A stretch of DNA of 64,000 nucleotides. Origin: Branchiostoma floridae (Eukaryota; Chordata; Leptocardii; Amphioxiformes; Branchiostomatidae). Made by a program: the position numbers and the translations under genes. A model generated the notes under the pieces. That model had not been told where the DNA came from. It was given only the letters and a program-made list of their open reading frames with translations, and did not search any database. Positions 47,155-59,700 of this stretch are shown one piece after another. Numbering within the stretch: position 1 is the first letter of the stretch; each line of letters begins with the position of its first letter. Location: NCBI RefSeq assembly GCF_000003815.2, contig NC_049984.1, forward strand, positions 23,680,347 to 23,744,346. The letters are read 5' to 3'.

Positions 47155-47642
47155 TTGTCAGGTTGCTCCTAACAGTGAAATAGTCTTTGGAGAAAGTGCC
47201 CGTCTGATATTTTTCAGATTTCATCCTTGTATGTCATACTCAATGTATATCGTGTATAGTTATCTACTCCATATAACGTTAGTCTACTATGATACCAGGT
47301 GCATGTATGACATGGAGAAATTAGTCCTTTATTTAGCACTGATCATAATGATTTCACCATAAGATAGTCGCTCAAAGTGTATGGTGGGTGACATATATCA
47401 ATCAAAGAGTGTGATAACGGACTTGCGGGAGCGCATTTGCCGTGCGTCCGTCTCTCACGGCGTCCCGAGCACAACTGAGCGGACCCGGAAGCGGCGCGCT
47501 CTTTTACGCTGTACTATGTTCTATAGAATATATAGTCCAGCTTTCCGTTTAAGTCAGTCAATTGTAAGCTCCTCGCAATTCAGCCCCTTGCTGCGACGAC
47601 AGTTTAGTCAGCCTACCCAATAACAAAATAATTTTATACCCT

Positions 47643-48215
47643 GGGCCAAATTGATTTGACTATATGGATGACATCCACGCTCGCATTAATTTTCGTTTCA
47701 AAAAAAAAAAAATCGGCCATACTAAAAATCGTACAAATCAGCTGTAAAATGGGCACATATATGCCGTACTTTAAAAAAAAAGGGCCGAAAACAGATAAGT
47801 AACGTGCTAGAATGCCAAAGTAAAAGAATAAGATGTGAAAGAACAAAAATGAACAAATCTATTGTTGATAGGAGTGGGTACTTGTGCAGAAATTTCAGGT
47901 CCAGTTCCAGTTCAGGTCCAGGGGATCAGGTACAGGTCCGGTTCAGGTCTAGGGGATTATGTCCAGGTCTGGTTCAGTTTTTTTCGGGCCGGGCCACAAA
48001 AAGAACGAGTTTGCATCGATCCCTACACCTGATTGTTGGTTCACCATACTTTGTGTGTTTAGTCCTATGTCCAACCTTTCTGACCACTTAGATTACATAC
48101 TGAAGGCACCTTTTTTTTGGGGGGGGGGGGCAACTTTGTTTTTTACTCGCGCGCTCGCATCAGTTTGGGGGTTCCCAGAGGATGTCATCACTATAATCAA
48201 ATCAACATGGCCTTA
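47643..48215. mobile_element. MITE family B, copy 3
   Basis: GGGCCAAATTGATTTGACTA and TATGGATGACATCC on the left, GATGTCATCACTATAATC and AAATCAACATGGCCTTA on the right. A GGACCT-type repeat (47870-47990, inverted) sits inside. Confidence 0.65.
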
Positions 48216-48224
48216 CCAGATAAT

Positions 48225-48470
48225 AGCATTTTTTGTCTATTTTGCTTTTGGACAGACGAGGACAATGTGGCACTGCACTCAAGTTTTGTAACTTATATTA
48301 ACAGTGTCATATACACGGTACAGACAGAAGGTGGGTGAGTGAGGAAGGTCGTGTAAAGTGCCTTTCCCAAGGGCACAACGTCGGGGCGGGGCACGGCGGG
48401 GAATGAACTCAGGCCCTCTAGGTTCCGAGCCGAACGCTCTACCAGTTACGCCACGCCCGACGCTAATGCC
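48225..48470 (-). mobile_element. tRNA-derived SINE
   Basis: Minus strand: TGGCGTAACTGGTAGAGCG A-box, GAGTTCATTCCCCG degraded B-box, ACGTTGTGCCCTTGGGAAAG body and the GTGTCATA/GTGGCACTG hairpin end. Closest to the copy at 5895-6184, including the flanking TTTGCTTTTGGACAGACGAG. Confidence 0.75.
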
Positions 48471-49398
48471 CGATAATAGCATTAGGTATAGATCAAAACA
48501 AGTATGTCCTGTAGTGATACAACACAGTTTTACAAAGTAGAGCTGAAATACATGAGAACACAGGAACAAATTCTGCGTACATTACACAAAGGTGTTGGAA
48601 CGCATCCCAGTAAGTAAACGAGATACGAAGGAGGCTAATACCCCTGTCACATTTGGCGAAAATCGATAGGACGACGATTCTGTGGCAATCGCCCGAGCCT
48701 CGCTTATAATAATAAATCTATTGCACAACAATTGTACAAGTCACAAAATATGGCTTATATGTGACAGGGACGGTTTTCAGGTGAAAAATACGCACAACCC
48801 TCTGTCGATCTTAAATAAGGCCGATCTTCCATCGATACGCCCGAAGATCGTGGATAATGTGACAGGGGTATAACAATTGGTGATACGACGATTTAAAATT
48901 GGTGATCATTCAACATATCATAACGATAGTCACATTCGTCGTTGTTTATGTTTATGCAGAGGAATATACAGTATCTACCATGTACAATTCGGTCGAAAAT
49001 ACATCTATTGGAAATATGGTTACCGATATTGTTCTAGAGACATATACCTGGTTCCAAAGTATCACTGATCCCGCGTATATGATCCCCTCGTAGGAGTTGG
49101 CTTGATCGTGCAGACGTGGATCCTGGCGCAAATGTTTTGTTTGTTTACTCTGTCCTGACGTCCCTACATATCCGTAAGTAGTTCCTGCCCAAAAGTCAGT
49201 ATCCGGGCACGATGAACAATGGAGGTATAATGTTTTTGTATGTGTTTCTGTGTGTTTCTGTGTGTTTGTGAATGTCTGTGTGTGGAAACTATTACTGGAG
49301 GATACAGGTGTGCAGGCCATAGAGCTCCGTGCAATCATGTCGGACAGGAACATTTGGAGACACTGGTTTCACCTCTCCAAGGATGAACTGAACTGAAC

Positions 49399-49400
<2 letters not shown>
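48471..49400. other. No recognised feature
   Basis: Short frames only; the 133-codon minus-strand frame at 49353-48952 includes a low-complexity TQKHTETHTKT part from a GT-rich stretch and is not called. Confidence 0.4.
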
Positions 49401-49438
<38 letters not shown>

Positions 49439-49463
49439 TGTGTGTGTGTGTGTGAGTGTGTGT

Positions 49464-49520
<57 letters not shown>
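49401..49520. repeat. (GT)n microsatellite
   Basis: 120 bp of GT with a few A interruptions. Confidence 0.95.
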
Positions 49521-49521
<1 letters not shown>

Positions 49522-51039
49522 CCGGATATTTATTTACTTTACAACCTCAAGATAGATTATAATGAAATTTGATATGTGGTTATATGTAGGTGCTGGGAAG
49601 ACGATAGTGAAGGTAGAATTTAAGCCCCCTGGTGTGTAACCTTGGTACTGCAGCAGAGTAACCGTTTTTTGTATATTTTGTCCTGGATATGCTGTGGTCT
49701 TCATATTATAGTGGCAGATAGCTTGTGTAGTTGTGATATAAGGAAGAAGTGATGTAGGTTTGGGCTCCCTAGCAGTGGTATTTTTGGAAATAAAAATATT
49801 TTCATAAAATGCATGATTCTATGAAAAGTGTTACAATAAATTATTTCTGTCTGTTCTTAAAAAAATCATTGTACATGTTTACTTTTAGGCCCTTGTCATG
49901 TCCTCAAGAAGAAATATATGGACGTTACTGCTACGTTAATAGCCTGTAGAAATTATCTGGAGAAGATCCATTGTCATCCTTTATCAAACCATTTTGATTG
50001 TCAGTCTCTCTGCCTTGATTATTTCTATCAAAATAAAGCACTAACGCACTCCATAAATTTGTCGAGTATTTCGTCACGTATAATACTGTGCGACCTGAAA
50101 ACGACAAGCTGCCAAATTTATCGTAGACCATTAACATGGTCTCCTAAATTTTCAGTTAAGCGTTATCAACATCCTTCATGCAGACCCTTGGAGTAATCGA
50201 CATATAATGCCATCTTGATATTGTCATTATATGATATTGATTATCATGATATTGCGCATATGTTTTTTAAAGCATCTTTACCGCTAAATCCCTGGTAATC
50301 GCTAGTCCAATGCAAATCACGAAAAGACCCCAGTTCAACTACAACAAAATGTCGCTAGGTGTCGCTCCTACATAGACCAGTACTGGAAGTGTGGCAAATG
50401 TCGGGATGTTGGCAATGGGATGAAGTAGTTACCAGAATATTGTGGTACGTACATTCCTTTTTTAAACTATCAATCTGTAAGCGCTCGTAGTGTTAATGCA
50501 GTACTTGAGGGGGAGGGGGGCTACAAACTTTCTGCAACATATGACCTACTACGTCTATGTACCCTGTTAAATGTTATTTGTGCAAAACGTCACAGAAGCG
50601 GTGGACGGTTGAAAAGTTGGGTACTAGTTATTCAAATTTTCTTGTTGGGGTAGAGACTGCCGGTGAGGCTATGGGACTGGTGAGTTGAGGCTAGGTGAGG
50701 TGGTGAGGTGATGCTAGGTGGAGACTGCCATCAGGTAGAATCGCCGATTCTACCGGTAGAGATGACTTGTTATGACTAATTACAGGTCATGTCGTAGCAA
50801 TATGCAAGTACTGTGTTGTGCAAAAATAAGTCAATTTTTGTTTTGTTTTGAGAGTGTGTTGTAACTTTTACACCCGACTTACGCGTCGTTGGTGTCGCAT
50901 TTTCATCCTGTCGTACTTCACCTCTATGGTAGCCGTAAAAATGCCCGTCGTACGACATATTTACAAGGTGAAACGACTTCGAAGTGTTGAGTGCTGGTGT
51001 AAATCTGGCCTTACTGGGTGGCATACCCTTTCTTTTAGC
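49521..51039. other. Spacer with one dispersed-repeat piece
   Basis: 49550-49700 matches the GGTACTGCAG-family repeat (TTGGTACTGCAGCAGAGT, ATGCTGTGGTCTTCAT). Nothing else recognised. Confidence 0.45.
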
Positions 51040-51437
51040 TGAATACAAGACGGGCTGCGCCAGGTCTCCTGCCCGGGTGAATGATGTAAATCACCGTGTG
51101 GCTGATACGGTATGTAGGTACGCCAGGCCTCCATCCGGGTGTTTTGAAGTGAATCACCTACTCAAGACAGAAGGACTTGCTCCGTCGCACACCGGGGCAT
51201 GCCCATACCTTTTTTCGATAGGTGTGGTGGGTTCTTTAACGTGCGTAGGGTATGACCCAAACACGGGTCCTCCATTAAACGTCCTATCCGAGGGACGGCT
51301 CAAAGATAGGTACTCATTTCCATTGAGTGAAGTGGGTAATGTTGTGTAAGGTGCCTTTCCCGAGGGCACAAGATCGGCAGTTCGAATCCTGGACGTCTAG
51401 GTCCTGAGCCAAACACGCTGCCGATTGCGCCACACGA
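51040..51437 (-). mobile_element. tRNA-derived SINE, long form
   Basis: Minus strand: TGTGGCGCAATCGGCAGCGT A-box, GGATTCGAACT B-box region, CTTGTGCCCTCGGGAAAGGC, AATGAGTACCTATC, GGATAGGACGTTTAATGG and GTTAAAGAACCCACC, then the distal GGCCTGGCGTACC and GGGCAGGAGACCTGGCGC part. About 450 bp upstream of the dehydrogenase start. Confidence 0.75.
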
Positions 51438-51530
51438 TCACACACACACAAACGCACACACACACACACACAAACAAACAAACACACAACTGTGAGGCCG
51501 CTACCAATTGGACTACAGGGACATCCCTAT
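51438..51530. repeat. (CA)n run and tRNA-like head remnant
   Basis: CA/CAAA microsatellite (51439-51490). On the minus strand TGTCCCTGTAGTCCAATTGG (about 51505-51525) then TAGCGGCCTC matches the head of the SINE at 29608. Confidence 0.6.
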
Positions 51531-51890
51531 ACATGGCAGCCACCATGTCCATTCTCTCTGCATATTAAAGGTGTCATATGCACGGTTGGTTAGTACACAC
51601 AACAAAAAGAACACGTTTTTCACCTTCCACAGTATCCGGTTGTAAGCCAGGGTGGAAGAAACCAAGTTGTAACACTCGGGGGAATATATAAAGCCCCTTT
51701 GTCTTGTCGTCTATTTGTGCTATTTGATAATAGTAAATTGTTCTGCATGTGCGGTGGAGGTATATGGCTTGAAGGTTTAATAATTATCTGGTTTCTTTCT
51801 TTCTTTAAATGGGCGTTCAACGTGTTGACGGATTCACCCCCGATGTCGAGCAAATTTGGATTGTCCCATTTTATGTACTCCCTACCAATA

Positions 51891-52118
51891 ATGGCGCCCT
51901 TTTTGACAAGGTTGCTCAAAGCGCTGTGTGAGTCTTCCTTGCGGATCCTTCTCCTTTTCTTCGTTGTCCTTTTCCGTAGCTGCCAGTTCGTCTGTGTGCG
52001 TGTGCTGCGGGCGGAGCGACGGAAGAGTGTGAGCGGGGAGACGGTACTGATCACCGGGGCCAGCCGGGGGATCGGCCGGTGCCTTGCCTTAGAGTTCGCC
52101 AAACACGGAGCCGACACG
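51891..52118 (+). CDS. SDR16C exon 1
   Basis: Residues 1-76: membrane helix and the TGASRGIG cofactor loop. Donor ACG|GTTAGT. Confidence 0.88.
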
Positions 52119-55100
52119 GTTAGTACTCGTATATATCCGGATATGACTGCGTGTGTGTCCAGTATGTATAGGATACTGTACATGTGCATTGGGCATTATG
52201 GCTTTAAAATGTGTCGGAAACACACGGTTAGTACAACAGTGGGGATATATGTTTAATATGTAGGGTGCCCCGATCATGCCTACTTTTAATAAGTCTGATA
52301 ATCTCTCTGTTGTGTTGATATGTTGTAGAGTCGGTAGAAATTAGACCATAAGCCCGAAAGTGTGTATCATGTAAGCAAGCTTGGCGTAAGGACTAAAAAC
52401 CAACAAAGCCAAACCACTGCATCTCCGCAAACATAACGTTTTAATTCGGTGTCCAAGCTATTTCAAGTTAACCCCCAATGCTCAATTTAAGACAAAATAG
52501 CGTAGTACGCATAATCTACACAATCCTTACCGTGGAAATGGTCTCTAAGGTTTGAAATTATCAACAGCAATTTTTGATAAGCCGAACAGTTATGTTAAAA
52601 AATGGCAAGCTGTCTTCAGGCATTATTCCTTTTGGAAACAGACAACATTGTCTTTGAGTTATGGTTGATAGGATGAGCTGATTATATGTTTCCCTGGTGC
52701 CTGCCTGGCACACTCCTCTGCCCCTGAATAGTGGTTGCCGGAGGCATTGGCTGCCATGCGACAAGCACCACTGCGTCCGCATAATAAATACTATCTTTGG
52801 TATACAAAAGAAGCCTGGAGTCCTGGGGGTTTGGTGGAATTTTGGGTTAGGCCACAGCAAGTAAATTTTATGGATGACATCCTCTGCAGACTGCAAAAAT
52901 AGTGCAATAGGGCCAAAAAAAATTGGTGAAAAAAAACAAGATGGCTACCACACTCATAGCTTCCATATGGTGTCACTTTTACAATTATCCAATAAGTTTC
53001 ATTTCTACAACTACAGTCCTGAGTACCTCGCAAGTGTCACTTCTACAAGTACAATTATTAGGCTACAACACAACATATTTACTCATTTTGGTACTTTATC
53101 GTCCAGTTGACCATCCCTGCAGAAGAAAAAAAAAATCTTGTTTAATTTTTTTTCTGAAATCAGGCGAAAATTAATGCGCGCGCTCATGTCATCCATAAAA
53201 TCTACTTACTATGGCCTTAGGCCATAATACTTAGGTTTTATGGATGACATCAGCGCGCGCATTGATTTTCGCCTGATTTCGAAAAAAAAAGAAATTCTAT
53301 TCTCTCCAAAGGTGGTCAATATTTACATTGACTCCCGCCTGGCCGAATAGAAATAGGGGACTTTGGTCAAGTTAGGAATAAAAGCCTAGTAGGAGTTAAT
53401 TGGCCTAGGAGTGAACTGACCGGCCAGCCGACGTCCTCCCCTAGGCTAGCGTACTATTGACTCTTTTTGTCCAATTTCTACTATTAGACCACCGATCCAC
53501 GGAGCCTGGTAGAGGCTAGTGCCGAAAATTGAAAATATCTTGCGTGGTAGACTTGAGTGTACTTGAAAAAGCGCCATTTCTGTTTTTAGCTTAATTTCCA
53601 ACTAATACTATGCTACCACACTACCGTCACCTTGCGCACTTCCTAAATACAGCAATAAAAGACTCGTTGGTTGTGATACCATGTTATGTCACTTCGATTT
53701 TTGCTACAACGTTTATGGTATATATTTCAAAGATTTGGTACATGCATGTTGTTTTTTGCCCATTTCCTTTTTTTTACCCTCTCGCACTATACTTGGGGTC
53801 AGTAGAGGATGTTATACATATCTTTGACTTGCTGTGACCTTATTATGTAGTACTTAACTACACTGGCTATAGGGAAAACATTTGTCAGGGGAGTTTTGGG
53901 CCACCATAGAGTTTCCTGTGTCAGCCAACGAACGTGGGAGGGGGGAATATTAGTTTCACATGGACTGACTTTTCTGACCAATTATGTAACCCTTTTGAAT
54001 GGAGGTATGGTAACTATCTACTGACTTGGGGCTGGCTTGTGTAACGTAATAGAATAGATAGACATTGCACAAACAAAAATAAATAATGTTTTTTTCTCAG
54101 ATCCTCGTCATGGTTGCTTCCCGTCAATACATATTGAAGCATTTTATCATAAGACTTAATAAAATAATAAGTCAATTGTAAGCTCATTATTCCTCGTTAT
54201 GAATTATTAATCAATCGTTTGACGTTCACAATGGCGGTAGTCTTTTTGGATATAGATGGTGTGCATAATTCATAATATCATTTCCGTTCCTCCGGTATTT
54301 CTAGTTTGCACTATGTGCGTGGTAGCCTCCATTGCAGTCTTCAAACGGGGCTGGTTTAAGCGAGTCTTTGCAAACTCTCTTCCTCGGCAAACTCTCTTCC
54401 TCGGCAAGCTCCCTTACCCCGCACAAGGCAACCTAGCCAACGTTGAAAATCGCCCCCCCCCCCCTTAAATAAAAACTAGCCCCGTTCGAAGACTGCAAAG
54501 AAGGCAATGTGTGCCTGTTGGGTTTAGCTCCACGTCTCGCGAAAACTAAAGGGCGCTGTTTATTCAATTATACGGGTGAGAATGTTATGGCAACTTCAAT
54601 AACTGATACGAGGGGCTTTCAATAAGTAATGCCCCTGTTTCATTTTCCATAGCAGGAGATAAATGAAACTTGACACAGTTATTAGTCTTTCTCTACATAG
54701 GAACCACCTAGAGTTATGAATTTCTCCCATTGTTTGATGCATCTCTGGACACCTTTTTTGTAGAACACCCCAGGTTGGTCCTCCAACATATGCCTCATCA
54801 ATGGCAGAAGAGGGACGACCAGGTCTGGGAGCTGTTTCCACAGACTTCCGGCCATGTTTGATTTCAGGATGCCAGCGTTTTACAAGGTGATATGATGGGG
54901 CATCATCACCATAAGTTCTTTCATTTCATCAAAAGTCTCCTTTGGTGTGCGTCCTTTCAAATACAAAAACCGGATCACTGCGCGACACTCAACTGGCTCC
55001 ATTTCACACCTGGCTCATTTCACACCTGACTCAGTTCAAACACCTTTAAATCAAAAACTACTATTAGTTCAGAGCTGGTTTTTGCAACAAAACTTATAAA

Positions 55101-56745
55101 GATATCAATCATTACACATGCTAAATTTCATCTAGATCAAACAACTGGAAGTGGGTCAAGGCCATTACTTATTGAACGCCCCTCGTACAAGTATGTGAAC
55201 AATGAAAAAAAGCTCGACCAAAAAGTTGCCTGGTGAGGAATGTAGAGAAATGAGTATATAGACGGGGAATGGTATACAGAACGACGGATTCTTCATTTTT
55301 GTTCTTCCACATCTTCTTCTTTGATTTTGGAATTAGCTTTGTCATTCTACGACAATTGTTTTTGCGATATTTTTCTTAAAACTTACGAAATATTCTTCCT
55401 CATTTCGTAGCTGCTTTGTACGATTTACAGTATGGTAGAATCATGTACTGCCAGACATCTTTGGTGCATATGTATGCTTAATGTCAAAGCAACCCACTTA
55501 ATTCATCTGTCCTGTCTTTTGCACACACAAAATCAGTTTGTTTTAATTTTCCTTAGCATTTTTCCTTCATTTTCCTATGTCTATATGTACCGGTCACTTG
55601 TACTGTAATTAACTCATGCGTAGTCTGCCAATAATCTCTTGAATTAGAGTCTAGGCAGTTTGAAAGAAGAAGAAGAAGCAAATTTTCTAGTGAGCAGGGG
55701 GGGGGGTCTAGTAGGGAGGAAGACGAAAGGCCACCCCTAAAACCCCCTCGAATGAAATTCAAGACCGTCATGCAGTTTCAAACCTGCAGTTAAGATCGCT
55801 AGGCGGCTCTTTTTGTCTGAGCTCTAGGGACTAAAAAAATTTGTAACGTTCGTGTTGTCCTATTGTAATGTCAGCCTATCAAAACAGAGTGTCATTCTGT
55901 CTCACATTTAGCAATAACTTTTTACTTTCGCTAAGAAGGTTATGTCTTGGGTAGCGTGTGTGTGCGTTTATTTATTTGTGTGTAGAAAAACAGCATTACT
56001 CGAGAACGCCTAGATAGATTGTATTGATATTTGGTACGTGGGTAGGTCTTGATATGAACAAGGAATTATAAGATTTTAAGCTCCCTAGCGGCTTGTTAGG
56101 GTACTGCAGTGGAACTTCTGGGTTCGATATCTCGAGTTCTGAACATGCTGTGGTCATTATTTTAAGAGGAAGATCTCTTGTGGTCAGCATAGAGTTTTGT
56201 ACCGGTGCAAACCCTTTTTTTCTTATTGGACGGGTCTAGAAAAACCGGACCTGAAAATAATCAGTGGGCCGGATGTTGGACCTATTGGAATATGAGGCAT
56301 TCACACGTTTTGGGGCTTACCGGTCGAGAAAAGTTTAACAAAAGCAAAGTAGAGTAGAGTCTGTACTCAATACGTTTTACAGTCAATAGAGGCAGTTTTC
56401 TATGATTTTAAAACGCTAGTGGGAGTCGAGTACTTCACAAAACAGATTTCTTTGTAGCGGAAAGGACCATTGTTTTCAGTATCGTCCATTCATATGTTCT
56501 CACATACTGAATCAGGGCCACGTGACCTGGCCTTATCCTCTGGACCTAAACCGGACCTGGACCTGAATTTTCTATACCAGTACCTACCCCTATTGCTGGT
56601 AGTCATTCAAGCTGCCCAAGGTAACAATCGGCGTGCCTAATGATGAGTCAAGGTTATCTATGCCTGATAGTAGTGCGGATACTATCAGCCTCTCTCTTGC
56701 CGAGTATGCAACACTTAACCTCCGTATACACTGCGAAATCATCCT

Positions 56746-56777
<32 letters not shown>

Positions 56778-59700
56778 TTTGTGTCGTTCCAGATTGTCTT
56801 GTGGGGCCGGAATGAAGAGAAATTGTCGTCAGTCAAGAAGGAGGTCGAAGAAATCGGAACGTCTCGATGTCATTTCTACAGGTGTGACGTAGGAGATCGC
56901 CAACAGGTGTACAGAACAATTCAAAAGGTAGATGGCGAGAAGATCCCCCCCCCCACACACACACCTGGCACCTGTACACAGATATTGCTTGTAATTCAGA
57001 AGCCAAGTGCAAACTTACCTACAGGTCATGCTTGGGTTACACCGTGTCCTCTGTGCTCTAGATTTGGGCTGTGTAGTTCTAACCTCTGTGCATGTGGTAC
57101 CTATAAAACTGTTGCCTGTGCCTGTACCTATCAGACTGTTGGATATAGCAGAATTCTGCACAAAATTTTGCACAACCAGATGGTACTTACATTGCTTACG
57201 TTTCGATGTCTCTCAGGCACCTTCGTCAGAGCTTCTAACTGGAGTTCTGCTTCTCACCGCTAAATGTATACGTAACCGATGTAGGTGGCGCTTTTGCGGG
57301 GAGAAAACAATCCCAAATGTGGCTAAGCTTGTATCCCCCCTTGTCGAGGTTCATAACAGGGGTTGTGTAAAAAGAATTCTCCTATATCCTATATTCTACC
57401 AACCTGATGAAACTATTTTCGGATGTTCAGGTATTGGTACGGACTAGTCTCTGTGTGGCAATCTCTGCTTTTCAGGGTTGTAACTGGCCCCTACTCGCAG
57501 AGGAGGCCTTCCGGGTGTTGGGTGGGCAGCTATAAGCGATATTTAATCAGGCTAGGTCCGGGCCTGAACATCAACTATACTGTACCTATACCTGAACAAA
57601 CTAAAACCATAGCGGACACCATATTTTCAAAGTAAAGATAGGTAGTAAAGCCAGTGTCAGCGATGACATATTTCACAATCTTGCACTTTTCATTAGAACT
57701 AGTTAATACTCGTGCAAAGTCCAGGCCCGAACTTGAACCTAAAGCAGATTGCCTTTACCTGAATTTGGTTTAGGTTAACAGTCCTACTGAGGATACTCAG
57801 TAGAGCACACTTCTAGTAGATTATTCTATTCACACGTCTCTTTTTTTCGTTGGGCTCACTCGTACGAAAGCCCATAATGACAGTTTTTTTATTAATACCC
57901 GACTGCAGAAAGCTCAGACATTTTTGTAACGGTCTGTTCACACTGTGTGTTTCACAGGTGCAGGAGGATGTTGGGACGATAACGATTCTGGTCAACAACG
58001 CGGGCGTTGTGCACGGTGGAACACTGCTGGAAACGAAGGACGACAAAATCGAGGAAACACTTCGAGTCAACACCTTATCCCATTTCTGGGTATGTATTTT
58101 TACTGGCCTGGGTGTCATCCGAGTTATTATCAGGTTTACTATGTAGGGCCATTCTCCTACGCAGAGACATCCAACGGCGCCAGCAAACCGCCTCTTGTCT
58201 GTACTCTGCTATCTCAACCTTCACCATCAGTTCCTGACCGACCTGCTCAGAAATATTAATAAGCTTACCCTTATATAACGTTATGTCAGATCCTTTTTGA
58301 AAACGGAAAGGCCTATTATCTGATTGGCGGACAGATGGTTTGTGGCGACGCCCACAGGTACTGATGGTGACGGTTGAGATAGCAGAGTACAGACACAAGA
58401 CGGTATGCTGGCGCCGTTGGATGTCTCTGCGTAGGAGAATGATGTAGAGCATAGAACACCAGAACTAAAGGAAATCTTTATTGGCGATAATGTAGAAATA
58501 GGCAAGGTTCAGGATGTCATAATTCCATCCGTCAACATTCCAGGCCATAACAAATTATCCCAAATAGTAGTTGGCTATCTAATGTCCATCAAGTCCAATT
58601 CCTATACGCTGGAAGATCCCGCCATATTGGTTTTTGATGACGTCAATTTAGGGACTAACCACTTCAAATTAAGGGACCAGCATTTTTTTGAAATACAAAT
58701 CAGGCGTGTGCACCTTTTTTCTACACTCGCTTTTTTTGGGGCCCGGTAGCAATCGGATGGCACCGCCCAGGTTAAAGTTTTATGTATTACACAGTTTGCC
58801 ACAGATTTGTGAGTTACAAACTCATTATTCATAACCCCTCCTCGACGTCACTGTTGACATGCAGATAGACCACATGACACTATGAGCTGTGAGTGGATCA
58901 AAAGCTACAGAAAGTTCATGGCGTCCCCCGTCTCTTCAAGGTATGGTTGTACAGAGCAAAATGCTGGTGCAATCGGCGACTTGCAATTGTGTCCTCACAA
59001 GATAAATGAAAATTGGATACACCAATGTGGAATTTTCCTTGGTTACAACATCTCCCGCCATTGTGTTCCAGACGACGAAATCTGTACTTCCCACTATGAT
59101 CGCCAGACGGCGCGGTCACGTTGTCGGCATAGCCTCGACACTGGGTCTGTTCGCGCTGCCCGGGGTTTCAGACTACGTCACGTCCAAGTTCTCCCTGGTC
59201 GGGTTCTATGAGTCTCTGGCGGTAGAGCTGAAACAACAAGGCCACCGTGATGTCGGTGTGATGTGCGTGTGTCCGGGACACACCACTACTGACATGTTTA
59301 AGGACCTCACAACACAGTATGGACATATGTTATCTTCATCGTGCAACTACGAACACAATATAATATATATTGGGATCCGTTGTAGAACCAAATTTCTACT
59401 TCGCCAACTTTTTGCTCCGTGGGAAGTATGTGTGTGTAGTGATGGTTAGGGTTGGATTAGGAATAGGGGTATAGGGTTAGAGTTAGCGTCTACAGCATGA
59501 CCCCTCCTTCCTAATTCCTCTCAGACTAAGTTTTTTTTAAAATTACCACCCCCACCGTAGTACGGCGCACTCGTATCACCTTCAGTAATACTAGTAACAC
59601 CCAAGCAGTGCTGGGGCAAATATTTGGAAGGGGCATAAATTTGTCGTGACACCGGTCTTAATTGCTTTTTCGGTCTGATCATGATGTTAATGCATGCAAT

